NCBI GenBank assembly: GCA_963693315.1
Contig: OY856187.1
Location: 79,930,796 to 79,994,795 of the forward strand
Reading direction: 5' to 3'
Length of the DNA: 64,000 nt
From: Diogma glabrata
Taxonomy: Eukaryota > Arthropoda > Insecta > Diptera > Cylindrotomidae
Shown: in pieces, positions 41,893 to 56,100 of the stretch
Numbering within the stretch: position 1 is the first letter of the stretch
Layout of the letters: every line of letters begins with the position of its first letter
Made by a program: the position numbers and the translations under genes
Notes under the pieces: generated by a model
What the model was told of the DNA's origin: nothing
Seen by the model: only the letters and a program-made list of their open reading frames with translations
The model's database searches: none

Positions 41893-43588
41893 AATTATAA
41901 TAATTATTATGTTAATATAACAAACAAAGCAACTAAATCGTTAAATTTTGAACGTTAACTTTCTTCCTTAAAGGCTTTCAAATAAATATAAAATTGAAAT
42001 ACATTTTTTGATTAAGTTGATTTTAATTAATCGAATAGAGAAGGCAATTAATTGTATACATCGAATACATATCACTTGTAAATTGACAAATTGTTATGTA
42101 AATATTTGAAAACCATAGTTTTCAAGTGTTACTCAAAAATATGATTGTTAAAATTTTTCAAGAGGAAGTCCTTTGTTTGTACGAAATGGATGGTTGTTGG
42201 ATAAATGTGAACGTAATGATATTCAAATAAAGAGCTACACAATCGAAAATAGGTGTTCATTTGCGTTCACCTACACCTACTCCAACTGCATCCTTTTACA
42301 TGTGTTTTACATATATTCCTCCTAGTGTGTTGTTTAGCGAATTGTGAAAAAAAGAAAATTAGATATATACATCGATGGCAGATTCAGCAAAACGGTTGAG
42401 TATTTGAATGTAGTATTGAGAAGGGCTAGATTGAAACGATTGAAAGTTGTTCTTAGATTGAAACAATCAAATCGTATATGGAGAGGCAAGAGCAAGTACT
42501 CCATTTTTAAATAGTTCTGTGGTAGCAGGTGCATTGTCGGTTTCCTATTGTTGGATCTGTCATTTCGGTTGTTGGGCGATAATAAAGGTCTGACAGAACG
42601 ATCGTCTGAGACCAATATTTAATTTGAGGAATCTTGTACCATATGTTTTGACTTTGGTAGCGTTCGTTGCAGAGTGGGAAATCTGAAAGTTTGGAGTTTT
42701 TCTTCCACATTAGTTAGAAGAACAGACACTTCGGCCCCAGTATCGACTAAAAAGCGTTTACGACTGATTCGTTCCAAAACGAGAAGGCGGTGATGAGATT
42801 GGCTGTTGTCTCATGCCGCCACTTGTGACGAGCCATCTAGTTTTTTAAGTTGAAAATGTAGGGAAACAATTTTAGCAGCGTAATTTGAAGTGTTTACACT
42901 TTGAATTTGTGGTGATAGTAGCATTCACCATATGGTTGCTAGAATAGTTCTTATCTTGAAGTTGAATACCAGTTTGATTAGCTGCTGATAAATAGCGGCT
43001 AGATCCTGTCTTAAAAGTTTATTTATAATTAGGAATGTGTGAATATTAATTTTCCTTGTAAGATCCCAAGTTGCACCAATAATTTATTCAAAATATTACA
43101 TCGAGGAATTTTTCCATAAATTAGCAAGATTTTAACGTTTTTTTAAACTAATAAAGATTGCACAGCTTGAAAGCTCAATCATCATCATAATTGTTTAAAA
43201 CAACTTGGACGCAATTATCATTCAATTTTTCTAATGACAATTGTTCCAATCCAATCACTGAATTATCACTTATTTTCAGCAACTATTTTACCGTTAATGT
43301 ACAAATTTAACTTCATTAATGATGATTTTTATTTGAATGTTTAATAAATAAGAAAAGTACAATTTTAATTCAAATTCCATAATGAACAAACTTCTTCTTC
43401 AATAAAAATTTAACATTATTTAAAGTTCAATTACAAAGAATTGTAATTTAAAGGAAACATAAAACTTTTAAAAATTTTACTTGCAAACAGCCATATCCAA
43501 TTTTTTAGTAAAAACTAATTGTTTTTTATAAATTTTAACGCAACAAACATCGCATGCTAAATTTAAATTTTTTTAACTTTTAATTTAG
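41893..43588. other. Intergenic DNA between ppk and xmas
   Basis: It probably holds the ppk promoter on the minus strand just above 41892. Apart from the protease relic listed separately, no gene was recognised. Confidence 0.45.
42390..42830 (-). pseudogene. Retropepsin relic of an LTR retrotransposon
   Basis: On the minus strand, 42812-42700 reads HHRLLVLERISRKRFLVDTG followed by AEVSVLL. This is the start of a Gypsy-type aspartic protease with an intact DTG triad. Decayed downstream sequence continues to about 42390 in broken frames. It differs from the Gypsy element at 19115-25410, whose motif is LDTGASRSIV, so it marks a second, older family. Confidence 0.65.
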
Positions 43589-43677
43589 ATGTTCGCCACA
43601 ACCATGAAAAAGTTGTACCCTAGATCTGGATCTTCGACGGTAGCGGAAGCGACTAAGGGTCCCATCCCGGTTGTGTG
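43589..43677 (+). CDS. Possible 89-nt coding exon of an unidentified gene
   Basis: A sharply GC-richer segment sits in AT-rich DNA between a good acceptor (tttttaactttt...aatttag) and a good donor (TG|GTATGT). It reads open as MFATTMKKLYPRSGSSTVAE then ATKGPIPVV. I do not recognise the protein and found no partner exon. Base composition, framing by splice sites and an open frame together make a small gene plausible. It could also be a fragment of an unrelated repeat. Confidence 0.3.
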
Positions 43678-44197
43678 GTATGTGTTTTTTAAGTATATTA
43701 CAAGAATTTAAATTTTAAATACTAACCAAAATATAATAATTTAAAATCAATGTTCATTAGTTCTGAACTATTAATATTTATAAAAATATTTTTCCTTTCT
43801 TTTTTTTTTCATAAAATTCATTAAATTAAATTAAAACAATAATTAAGTCACTAACTTTTTTCTCTCTAAACAAAAAAAAATAAACTTTTCAAGTTATATT
43901 ACAATCAAATTAAAATTTTAAAATCAAGTATAATTTAATCTTCAACCTATTCGAAATTTTCCGGACCGCCCCAACATTTCCTTTTTTTCTTTCTCTTGTT
44001 GATTTTGTTTTCATTTCAAAATGTTACAAAGGTATCATAAAAAACGTTGTCAGCAGTGTTGCAACATCACTTTTGCACATCTCCTCCCAGTCAAAAATAA
44101 AAAACGTTATTTTAACATATTAAAACATTTTTTTAAAATACGAACAATAAATTAAGAGTTAAAAAATAAAAGTAGAATAATAAAATGAACTTAAACT
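43678..44197. other. Spacer and xmas 3' flank
   Basis: AT-rich, no feature recognised. The 3'UTR of xmas on the minus strand should lie at about 44100-44197. Confidence 0.4.
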
Positions 44198-47100
44198 TTA
44201 AACAATTTTTCTTTTCTTAAGAGCTGGAGTAGATGGTATTTCATCAAATTCTTTTACATACTCAACTAGCTCATTATTCAAAATCAAATTTGAATTGATT
44301 ATACAATTTAATTCCGTTTTTTTATAAATAATTTCGTTTGGAATTAATTCTTTATTTTCATCCGCACTAATAACTTCTAATATTTTCATTTTACTAATTA
44401 TTTTAATTACTTCAATAAATGAATATTTAATATTTTTTGTATAATTTCTATTATTAAAATAATCATTTATTAACTCAATATATTTAATTGTGTTATCATA
44501 AACCATTATTCGGTTTGATTTTAATTTTATTTCTTGATTTATAAATCGTTTTATTTCATTTAAAAATTGATTACTTTTCTTACTCGATACAAAATTATTT
44601 AATTTAAGTTTATTAAATAATTTTACCAAATTTTGTTGTTTTTTAACTATAGTTTTTTTCCAATTTTTGGGAAAATATTCGTATGATTGTGGTAAATTAT
44701 GATTGATATTTTCATTAAACGAAATTAGCGGTTGAAATTCAATTGGTAATGCAAAGTAATTTTCAAAATTATGATTAAATAAATTTTGAAATTTTTTTAT
44801 TAAAATATTATTATAGAATGTAATCACGAAATTTATATTTGATGTTATTTGTAATAACGTTATATTACTATCGATAAGTTTTTCATATTTATTCCATAAA
44901 TTATCTAATAAGTAATTATTCATAAAATTATCAAATCGTTCCATCTCAATCGAATAAATTAAGTTTAGATTATAATTTTTCGATAGAAATTTTAAACCAG
45001 ATTTCAATGTTTTGTAAATTATGTTAATATCATTATTTATATAATTAATAATAATAATATTAAAATTAAATTTATTTTCATATTCATGTAATAATTTTAA
45101 TTGATTTATGATTATTTCTTCGTTTGGTTTCTCATTTGGATTATTGGTTTTACAACAGACTATAATTGCAATTGGAATTTTAGTTGGAATATGTGATTTT
45201 TTATAAATTATTTTAAGACGATTATATGTTGAATTAAAATTATCACTATCATTGTAATTTATAAAGAATATCATTCCGTTCATATTATTTCCGATTTCAT
45301 AGTTCGATTTCTCATTTTCATCTAACATTTTTGCACCAATCGATTTCCTAATACAAACATTAATCTTTTTACTATTAAATCTATTTTCATTAAAATACAA
45401 ATAATTGTTACTATTATTTGTATTATAATTTTTAAATAAATTATTTAAAAAATTATTTATGAAATAGTAAAAATTATTTGCTTCCAATGTATCCGGAATT
45501 GAAATTAATAGTTTCCAATAATGTATTGATTTTCTTATTATATTATTATTTTTTAAGATGTCAATTTCAATTTTGTTTAAAATATTTTCTTTAAACACAA
45601 TATTACTGTTATTTTTGATTAATTTTTTGATATCGATTTTCGAGTTATCAATAATCGGTAAAGTAATAGGATCAAAGTTATTTGATTTTGGCATCCAAAT
45701 TGGTAAATTTTCAATCAACTTTTCCGATTCCTTTTTAATTAATATTTTATCCATTGTATAATTTTTCCATTTCATAAAATAACGATAGCTTTTAATAAGA
45801 TTAACAATTAATTCATCTTTAACGATTTCAGTTAGATATTCGTTAACAAAATAATTTATTAAATTGGTTGTGTAATCGTTTATTTTTTCTGAGTTACTAC
45901 TTTCAATCTCTGAACATTTTTTAATCTCTTCCATAACTACTTCGGATACAATTTCACTGTATAGTTGAAACGATAGAGTTTGTAATTCTTCTTCACTAAT
46001 CTTTTTCTTAATAGACTGGGCTGATTCAAAATACTCATCTTCCGAACGATCTTCATCCATTTTTATATCATCTGATTTATTCGTTATACTATCCAATTCA
46101 TCTAAAATATCATCATCATCTTCAGACTCTATATATTCTTCTTCTTCTATTTCTTCCATTTCATCTTCATAATTTTTGGATTCATGTAAATCATCAACAT
46201 CTTCTTGCTTATTGCTTAACCCACTTTCATTTTTCTTTTCAAATATGTTTGTCCCAAAAAAGAAACCTTTTTCATTACCTGCCGAAAAATCGTTTTTCAC
46301 TGTAAAAGTGGAAAATATATTATCGCCTTCTTTTTTTGCCGTCTCAATAAAAGGATTTTCAAAAACGATTTTATTTTCATTTTCTTTACTTGATCCAATT
46401 AAAAATGATGGGACGTTAGATGTTACATCCGGAGAAAGTTTTGGAGAAATTGTCAATCGGGATCTTGGCGACGGAGATTGTGGTGTTAAGAAAACAGGAG
46501 GATTTTCATTTTTATTTTTATCATTACCACTTATAATATTCAAATAATCCTGATCTTTAGCTTTCCAAGCGGACAATTTTAAAAATTGATTATCGTCAAA
46601 ACTATTATGTGGAGTTTTGTATTCAAATTTAGGAATTTTTTTACCACAAACAATTTCACCGCTTGTTAAATTTCCTCGTTTCGTCTCAATTAAACTAAAG
46701 CATCGATCAGATTGAAATGGAAAATCGGGAACGAAATAATATTTTTTATCAATTTTAACAATATCATGCTCATGTAAAATTGGAAATCCATGATACTCAA
46801 GAAATTGTATTGTTCTCTCTCCATCTTCAAAGCCAAGTATTGATGTTAGATATGATATAGAAAAATTTATGGAAGTTGAACGAAGTGTGTACGATTTCAA
46901 TATAATGTTTAAAGCTTTTGTTCGAATTTGATTAAAATATCTTATTAAAATACATCCATTCAAATAATTTGTTTGTCTGATTAAGTTGAAGAACTTCACG
47001 TAATTATTGTTATCCATGGCTAAGTAAACCTCAATTCCAAATCGAATTTCACTTGATGTTTGTATATTTTTCTTCAATTGTTTAATTTCCCACAAAAAGT

Positions 47101-50100
47101 TTGAATCATTTAAATTTAATAAAACAATATATCCCCGGAATTCAGCTTCATTTGGACAAGCAATATTTTTTAGCGATAGATCGTGGTACATGTATTTCAA
47201 TGATTGGAGACATTTTGTTAAATTTTCCGTATTGATTCTAGGATCAAATACGCTTATATCTTCAGATACTAATCGTCCTGCACAGTAAATATGAAATCGT
47301 GCACATTGTTCAACTAATTCGACGGAATCCAAACTACATAACTCTTGTTGAGTTATATCCTTTCGTATTGATCGTGTCCGATCCCACACAAAATTAAACC
47401 AATCGGATATATTTGCAGTTGGTGATTCACACAAATCCAAAATTTCATTCAAAAGAAAATTCATCGCACGCTGTAAAACAGGTTCTGGGCGTAGTTCATG
47501 TGAGAGTGGAGATTCTTGATCGGCTGAGCTTCGTGAATACTGCTTCAATGCGATTGCTGGATTCATGGTTTCTCTGGAATTGGTTTCGAGTTCAAATGTT
47601 GCTACCTGCAATAAAAATGATCATTGGATAAATTAACATTGTAAAAATCTAATTCTAATTTGTGGACATTATTTTCTGTTTCAATTACTTTATTCTGAAT
47701 AAAAAGATTCTGATATTTCATTATTAAAAAAAAAATATCAATCAAAATTCACTTTGGCTGGATTGCACGTATATGGCGTATGATTGCCAAGGGCCACTCT
47801 CGTCGAAACTTCTGCTTACTGTAGTAACGGAAACCCAGGAAATGTGCAAAGATCATGTTGATCATGTCATTTGGAGAAGCTAGATACGAAGATGTCGCAA
47901 AACACGCTTTTCAAGTCGACTGCTTTGGGAAATTAAACAATGGCTCTGATAAGGTTATACCTGCTGAACTACAGAATACCTTAGAGCCTTCTATAGATAG
48001 ACTAAAACAATTTTTACGGCCCGCGTTGAGTTGTCTCCTATACCTATAGAACGAAGTCAACGTTTTTATCATTCCTAGGGCGGACAAAACATCACTGGTG
48101 CCTCAACGACCTTAGACCAATCAGTTTATCAGCTTTCTTTTTTAAAACACCGACAAGATTGATTGGCGATCATCTTAACCCAAGCATTGAACCAGAGTTG
48201 CATTCATATTTAAATCAACTTAATTTCTTTAAAAAGTTATTGATTAGTTAAAAGTTATTGAATCAATTGAAAAAATCTCTAAAAAATTTTAAAGAAATGC
48301 AAAAAAGTGAAAAAAAATTATGTAAATACTGAATGTAAGAAATGTTGAAAGATATTGCCAGATTTTGAATCAATCAGTGAGGATTTATTGTTAAATCGAA
48401 TAGTTTTACTACACCAGTACCAATAGAAAATTCCACCCTTTACTAACTAAGAGGTTAGCTTACCGCCGCAAAAACTCAACTATAAAGTTACAGATTAAAC
48501 CACAATTGAAAACATTCATTCATTGATAACATAGACATATAAAATGCATAAAGTTTCAAGAAATTTGTTCTAGAAACAATAAACTTGACTGGATTTTTCA
48601 AAATGGCGCTCGAGTAACTACACGCCTTTGGAATTGTTGTCAAAAATTTTTTTTCTAATTATACTTTTATTGTGCTTATATTGCTGATGCTTTTTTTGTT
48701 ATTATTGATGTTAGTCTTAGTGCTGTGTGCTTTTGAACTATAATCTGTGCTTAAATAATTGTGCTATAGACTTCTAGTTGAAATGAGCATCGTTGAGCAT
48801 CGTGATGTTTAATTATGTGATGGAAAATTAATGCTGCTAGTGGTTTAGCCATCAAACACCATTGTATCTGCATCATTGTCATTGCTTTAGCATACCAGCC
48901 AACAAAATCAACTATATCAGCGACTCATATTCACTTCGTTCCAGTGTTTTTTGGTTCATCAAACCTATATTTTTATGCATGTGTATTAGCTGTATGTGCT
49001 TCAGCTACCGGACACAATTCTTCATCATTACACAAGTTTTTTATTTAGCGTATGGTTTTTTTTGTGACACATTAAAAATTAAACTTAAAAAATAGGTAGA
49101 CTCTTCTATGAAATCTAAATAAAACAAAACATGGATACACATTAAATGAACTTACAATCGATTTGATTGCGCGTCCTTTAAGTAAAAATTAAAAAGTGAA
49201 ATATTTGAACATTGGGCAGTACATTTGAACATTAGATGTTTACATCGAGCGAGTCTATCCATGCTACTACATCGGGAGTTGTCAAATGGATGTCTGAGAT
49301 GTTGCCATTGTAACGTCGAATTGGACACACAGTTGCAATGTGTTTTATAGTTTGTTTTGGAGCGCCGCAGTCACACTCAGGGGACTCTGAAATGCCCCAC
49401 TTGTAGAAAGAATCAGCACAACGTCCATGATTCGTTCTTATTCGGTTTAATGTAGTCCAGGTATGACGTGGCAAATCGAAACCAGGTTGGGTAGAAGTCG
49501 GGTTAGTAATAGAAAAGCCAGTTGTGTTGTAATGTTGCCAGGAGGTGTCCCAGGCATCCAAGATATTAAAATTAGTTGCCAGCAGGTTGCTGTCAGTTTT
49601 ATGTGGAGGCTTTCTTGACTTCAATCGACAACTAGCGTGGTCACCGTAATATTCGTGCAAGCGTAACGTGATGTTGTTGGTTACCTTTTTATGTTCACGC
49701 ATGAGAGCATGCGAGCGTCTGAGTGCAGGTGGAGCGATATTGCTTAACACAGGGAGCCAAGGTAAAGGGGTGGATCTGATAGTACCACTTATAGTACGCA
49801 TCGTGGTATGCAGCTGGCAGTCAATTTTTGGAGTATGTGTGCTATTCAACCAGACTGGTGCGCCATACTCTGCCACTGAGTAAACCAGACTTAGAGCAGT
49901 TGTTCGGAGGGTAGCTGGAGTAGCACCCCATGTAGAGCCTGCCAGTTTGTGCAATATATTGTTTCTCGTTTTAAGTTTTTGTGACGTATTTTCTAGGTGG
50001 AGTTTAAAAGAAAGAGTTCTATCGAGAGTAATGCCCAGGTACATTGGCTGTTGATTGTATTTAATGACAGTGCCGTTAAATAACACTGATAGTTCGTGTT

Positions 50101-53100
50101 TTGCCAGTTTGTTGTTTAAGTGGAAACAGGAGCTCTCGGTTTTATTTAGATTAGGAAATAAACTCCACGTTCGAAAACAGTCATTCATTATTGCTAGGTC
50201 AGTTGAGAGCAAATCTTCCAAGACACCCATGTCTTTATTTTGAGTGGCAAGGGTCCAATCATCAGCGTAACCAAATTTCTTTGATGTTGTGTCAGGAATG
50301 TCATGAATGTACAGACTAAAACTAATGGCGCCAGGACGGAACCCTGTGGCAAACCATTGTTAAGCATTTTAGACCTACTACAGGAATTATTTAGATGAAC
50401 TTTGAATACACGATTACTCAGCATGTTGTTAATTAAACGCGAGATGGTGCTACAAGGCCATTGAACAGCTTATATATAATCCCAATTCGCCAGACCGTGT
50501 CATATGCTGCAGTAAGATCGATGTATACTGCGCCTGTTTTTAGTTGTTTTTGATACCCAGCTTCGATATAGGATGTTAGAGCAAGCAGTTGGTCAGTGCA
50601 ACTGCGATTGGGACGAAAACCAGCTTGTTCGACTGGGATCTGGTCATTCAATATCGGTGCGATACGATTGTATATGAGCCGTTCTAGCAATTTATAGCAG
50701 GTACTCAAAAGGGCAATCGGGCGATAGCTTCCTGGTTCATTGGATGGTTTACCTGGCTTAAGTATCGCTATCACTTTCGTAGTCTTAAAATGTTTTGGTA
50801 GATTTCCGGTTTCTAGGACATTCGAGAAAAATTTAATTAGCCACTGTTTTGCATTTTTTCCAGCATTTTTAAGAAATTCTGGAAAAATGCCATCGTAGCC
50901 AGCTGCTTTTTCGTTTTTTGTTTGGGACAGAGCTGATTCTAGTTCTTCGCTTATAAAAGAGTTCGCATACTTCGATGGAAACGAGCAATTGCGCTTCATT
51001 TCTCTTAATTTGCGTTTAATTGTTCTCTTATGATCGGCGATTAATAGAAGAACGAGACATATTTACTATGTGATTTGCGATGTCCTCTGGATTTATTTCA
51101 TTGTTAGCACGAGTAATTGAGTTTGAGCCACCCAGTTTCCGAAGGAGACTCCATGCTTCCCTGCTTGAATGGGAAAAATCAATGTTTTCAACAGCGTTAA
51201 TCCACTTTTGTTTTCTCGCGGCGTCCAGTGATTATATTAGGTCATCAGCCACGTCTGCCTCACCACTACTAAGGTACTCCTCATATAATATATCGTTCTC
51301 TTTACTCCAGCCAGGAATATATTCTTCACGAAAGCCTCTTGGGATGCATTTCTTTGCAGTTGAGATGATGGCTCCAACAAATCTATCGTAATTTTTAGGA
51401 ATGGGTTGGATCCAGCGAATCACTGCATCCAACTTCAACCTATATTTAGCCCAGTCAGCTTTGTTAAAATTCCATCTAGGTTGAGGAGTATAGTTAACGA
51501 GTGGAATTTGGATTCATACCTCAAGAATTACTGGACGATGTTGAGAGCGTGGAAAACCTTGTAAGACAGCCCTAGATATTGGAATAGGGTTGCGTTGTTC
51601 GTTTTTTGTGGAAAAACAGAGGTCGGGATTGTAATCGCTTCGCCATCTTGCAGATCTAAAGGTTTTCAAGTCTTTCGCATCATATACCAGGAACATGTTG
51701 TTATCATCCGCCCAGTCGGTCAGTTGCACGCCATTGGTATTATTATTTGAGTAGGACCACTGAGTGTGATGGCTATTGAAGTCACCAGCATATATTGCTG
51801 GGTGATGAAATAATGGTAGAGTAGCAGCTGGCCATCCTGTATTTGGAGGCTTGTATACGTTTACAATTTTCGTGTCCGATATATCAACAACAATAAGATG
51901 TATATCGTTGTCCGTCTGTGTAAGTACGTGCGTGCAGTTCAGGATTTCTGACTTAGCATACGTGGCAGATCCATATGATTGATGGTAAATAGCACTAATT
52001 AATTTGTAACCAACAATGTTTCCTCTAGAGGTAAGTTGCTGCATGCGTTTCTTGCAGAATTATAACGTCGATGTCGTAATCTTTTAATAATCTTTGTAAA
52101 TGTTGAGTTTTTGACCTGCTTATGCCTTTAATGTTCAATTGCAAAATACGGACTGAAGGTCCAATATTTTTTGTCTTATGGTGCTGAAAAGTACCTTTGT
52201 TATTGTGATTTTGGTTCATATTTATTTTTTTTTGTATCACAGCCAAGAGTTCGAAATGAAATGTTTGGCTACCAAGTTGAAATAGACTATTTGCGTAACC
52301 CAGGGTGCAGCACGAGGAGCTTATCTATTTCACACACCCCACACAAGTGATTGATTACTATTCATCGTTTTTATATCAACGCACTGCGATTCTGACACAT
52401 ATTCTGTGCAATAAACCACTGTGCCATTACTGGTTATATTTATGTTGTACTATTATGTTTGGTTATGTGATGGAATAACACTAGTTTCGTTGGCCGCCAA
52501 GCAATGTAACATTGTTTTAACACTAATCATCATTGCTTTTCATCGACTATCGCTGCTTCATCTTATCAGCTTGCCAATTAAATATTATCAGCTGTTATAA
52601 TCATCCAGTTCCTGCATTTTCTTTGTGGATACATCAGATTTTTTTTTGAAATGCTGTGTATAATTTGTTCATGTGCTTGAGCTACCGTAAACTACATTAT
52701 ACATTTGGATACATAATACATTTTACATTTGGATCAATGTACATATCATCGTTGTCATTGCAGTTTTTTACGTGCTATTAACTCAGCTTAATTGTATCCT
52801 GCTTTCATCACTTACGAGTCCTCAGTTCGTCGTATTGTATCAGGCGTATTATATTTGGTGTATTATAAAGCAGCAGTATCCTGTGTCACGCATTAATCTA
52901 CTTCCTGCCGATAAGTCTTCTACGTGTCATCAGTTCGGCGTACTTGGCATATCCGGTTTCAATAAATTACGAGTCATCAGTTCGGCGTATTTTACAGGTC
53001 GTATTATTTTTCAATTCAGTATGCAAGACTCAGTACGCAGCAATCAACTTCCTGCTGATGAATTGAGATCCTCTTTTTATCAATAACTATTACAAGTCTT

Positions 53101-56100
53101 CAACTACACAGTTATCTATCTTTAGAAACTAGTAGATGGACAACTCACTATCTTTAGAAACTAGTAGATGGACATCAACCATACATCAACTATCCCAGTT
53201 GAGCATCATCACATTCACCAAGTTTATGCAGCGGAAGTTTATGAATTGAGTCGCCATACGGCCAGTTAGCCTAGTAGCTTACCTTCTTGCCTAGTGACGG
53301 TATTGCCACTCATGCTTTTTTTTCGGTATACTGTGGGCTTGCTGGTTTCTTTCTTTTGTTATTACCATAACCATGCCAAACTCTACCAAATGTCCTTCTT
53401 GTGCCAGGTCCTTGTCCAGTAGCTCTAATTCTATTTTGTGCGATGCGTTCGTGTGCTGGTTCCACCAGTCGTGCTCTGGTCTCTCCAAAACTGACTTCTA
53501 AAAGGCCTGCTTTGATAAATCTGGCCCCGGGCTATGCCCCCAGTGTTACCCAGTGTTACCAAGTTTGATTCTCCAGATTCTAAATTTGGACTTATTCTGA
53601 GTAAGCTATCCTCACTTATGTTACTTTCCGCCGACATGAAATCTGACATTCAAGCACTACGTAGTGATCTTGGTTCCGTTAAAACCAATTTATCCGCCCT
53701 TCAGCAGGAGCATCTTGCTTTTTCAGTTCAGTCGAAACGATATTATTGTCTCTGGTATTCCTAGCTCTTATACTGATCTCTCTGATGCGGTTTTGCGTAC
53801 TTTTAAAAATGTTTACCATAGTTTTGAAATGTCAATGTTATCATCATATCGCTGGCTAAATAGACAAAAATCCTCGATACTATTTTCTTCCTCTAGTATT
53901 CAGACCAGGGATTGCGTCATGAAGTCATATCATTCGATGAAAAAAGTTGAACTTCACGATATCTTCCCTGAAATTGATCTAAGGGGCACTGTTCATTTCA
54001 ACGATAATTTACCACCTCTATTGGCTGATCTTGCTAAGCGCTCTCGCGTATTGAAAAGGGACAAACTTAATCTTGGTTTCAAGGTTGGTTATGCGTCTAT
54101 CACAACTAATCTGCTGGATCTATCCTTGAAACGTGCAGCTTGAATTCATTCTTGATCAAATTTCCGACGTAGCTGATTTTTTCACCCAATTAATTTGTTA
54201 AACTGTAAATTGCTGTTCTTTATTAATCTAAAGAGTTGTCAATTTGATGTTTCAGTTTTTTGTCATATGATCTGTTTTTTTTTTTATATTATTTTAATAC
54301 CATCATGTTTTGATCATGTGTTCTGATTCTTTTGGGTGATCAACAGTGGTATCGTCATATAAGCTTAATATTGCACCCTTGCATTTTTATATTTGATTTT
54401 TTTTCTTTGCGGCAAATTTTTTTTGCGTAATTTGTGTATGTCTGTTATTTTTCGGTTATTAATGCAGTTCCTATTGGGTTCTTTGTTAATGTTTTGTGTT
54501 TTCTTCAGTCCTCTACCTTCAATCCTTTTCCTCTCCTGTCCCTTCCCTCCACTTTCCTTATTCCCTTTCCTTTGACACGACTCAGATATGCGTCCTTCGT
54601 TAGCATTACTGTCACTGTCCACCATGGCTAGTAATACACATTCGTTGGTAGCTAGCGACAATTCTATTTTATCTAGAGCTCTTGGTGTGTATCGTAAGTC
54701 CTTCAATGTTGGTCATTTCAACGCTCAGAGTCTTAACTCTAGTCCAAATTCCACTAAACTGGAGAAGGTAAGGTCTATTCTGTCGGGTAACGTCGGTAGA
54801 TTTTTGCTTGGTAAGTGATATATCTTAACTTTACATGAGCAGTCAGTTCCGAGTGCCTGGCATCTCGGCTCACTTCTTCATATTCCTGTCGGGTAATGTC
54901 GGTAGATTTTTGCTTGGTAAGTGATATATCTTAACTTTACATGAGCAGTCAGTTCCGAGTGCCTGGCATCTCGGCTCACTCCTTCATATTCCTGTCTCTT
55001 AATCTGCCTAAGGTCCTGGTGCCAACCAAGAAATTTTTTCGTGACTACAATAACATCAATTTTGAGCTTCTCTACAACGAGCTCTCGCTTGTCGATCTGT
55101 CTTCTTTCTACAGCTGTACGAACTCTGACACAATGCTTTCCGTTCTTAATACCCATCTGCGTAATGCCTTTGAGAGATACGTGCCTGTTCGTTCCTATAC
55201 GAGTAGTGCACCTCTGTCTATCAGTATTTCCCCTGATATGGTTCACGATCGATATCTGCGTGGCTTTTCATATAAGGCGTATCAGAGAGATCCTTCTGAG
55301 ACTGGCTGTAAGATTTCTTGTACCTATAGAAACAGGTTTAGGTCTATGGTCAAAAAGACTAAGTTGGAGCTTGGCTCTCGTATTTTCTCTAATGTTTCTT
55401 CTACCAAGGATATGTGGTCCAAGCTAAAGCACATTGGTGCGCTTAATTCCGAACCTGACCTTTTTCTCCTCAGTGTGCAGGACCTGAATAGGTTAAACCG
55501 GACCTTTTTATCAATAAATTCATATCCTCCCCTTTCACGCTTCGATATGCTCCTTCCGGAAAGTCCTAATGATTTTTCCTTCCGCTCGGTCACAAATTCT
55601 GATGGCATTTTACACTATTTCATCGAATGCTGTGGGGTCGGATGGTATTCCTTTGAAGTTTTTAAAGCTTATTTTTCCTCTCATTCTGCCACATGTTTGT
55701 CATCTGTTAAACTTCATTCTTATGTCATTATCCTTCCCTTGTGGTTGGAAGTTCTCTAATATTACGCCACTCCCAAAAGGAGCTACGAATGAGTTTCGAC
55801 CAAGTAGTGTCCTTCCTACATTGTCTAAGGTTCTTGAGAGGCTTATCAATGATCAAATACTCGAACATGTTACTTCTAACAAGTTGTTGTCCGACCATCA
55901 ATCTGGATTTAGGAAGCATTATAGTACTACTCACACGTTAGTTGATATCTCTGACCGTTTATGCCGCAACAAGGATGGTAAGCTTATTAGTCTTCTTCTC
56001 TTCCTGGACTTTAGTAAGGCCTTCGACTCCATCGATCATGCATTGCTCGTCTCCAAACTTAAATCCACGTTCTTTTTTTCATCCAGTGCCTGTAGCCTTG

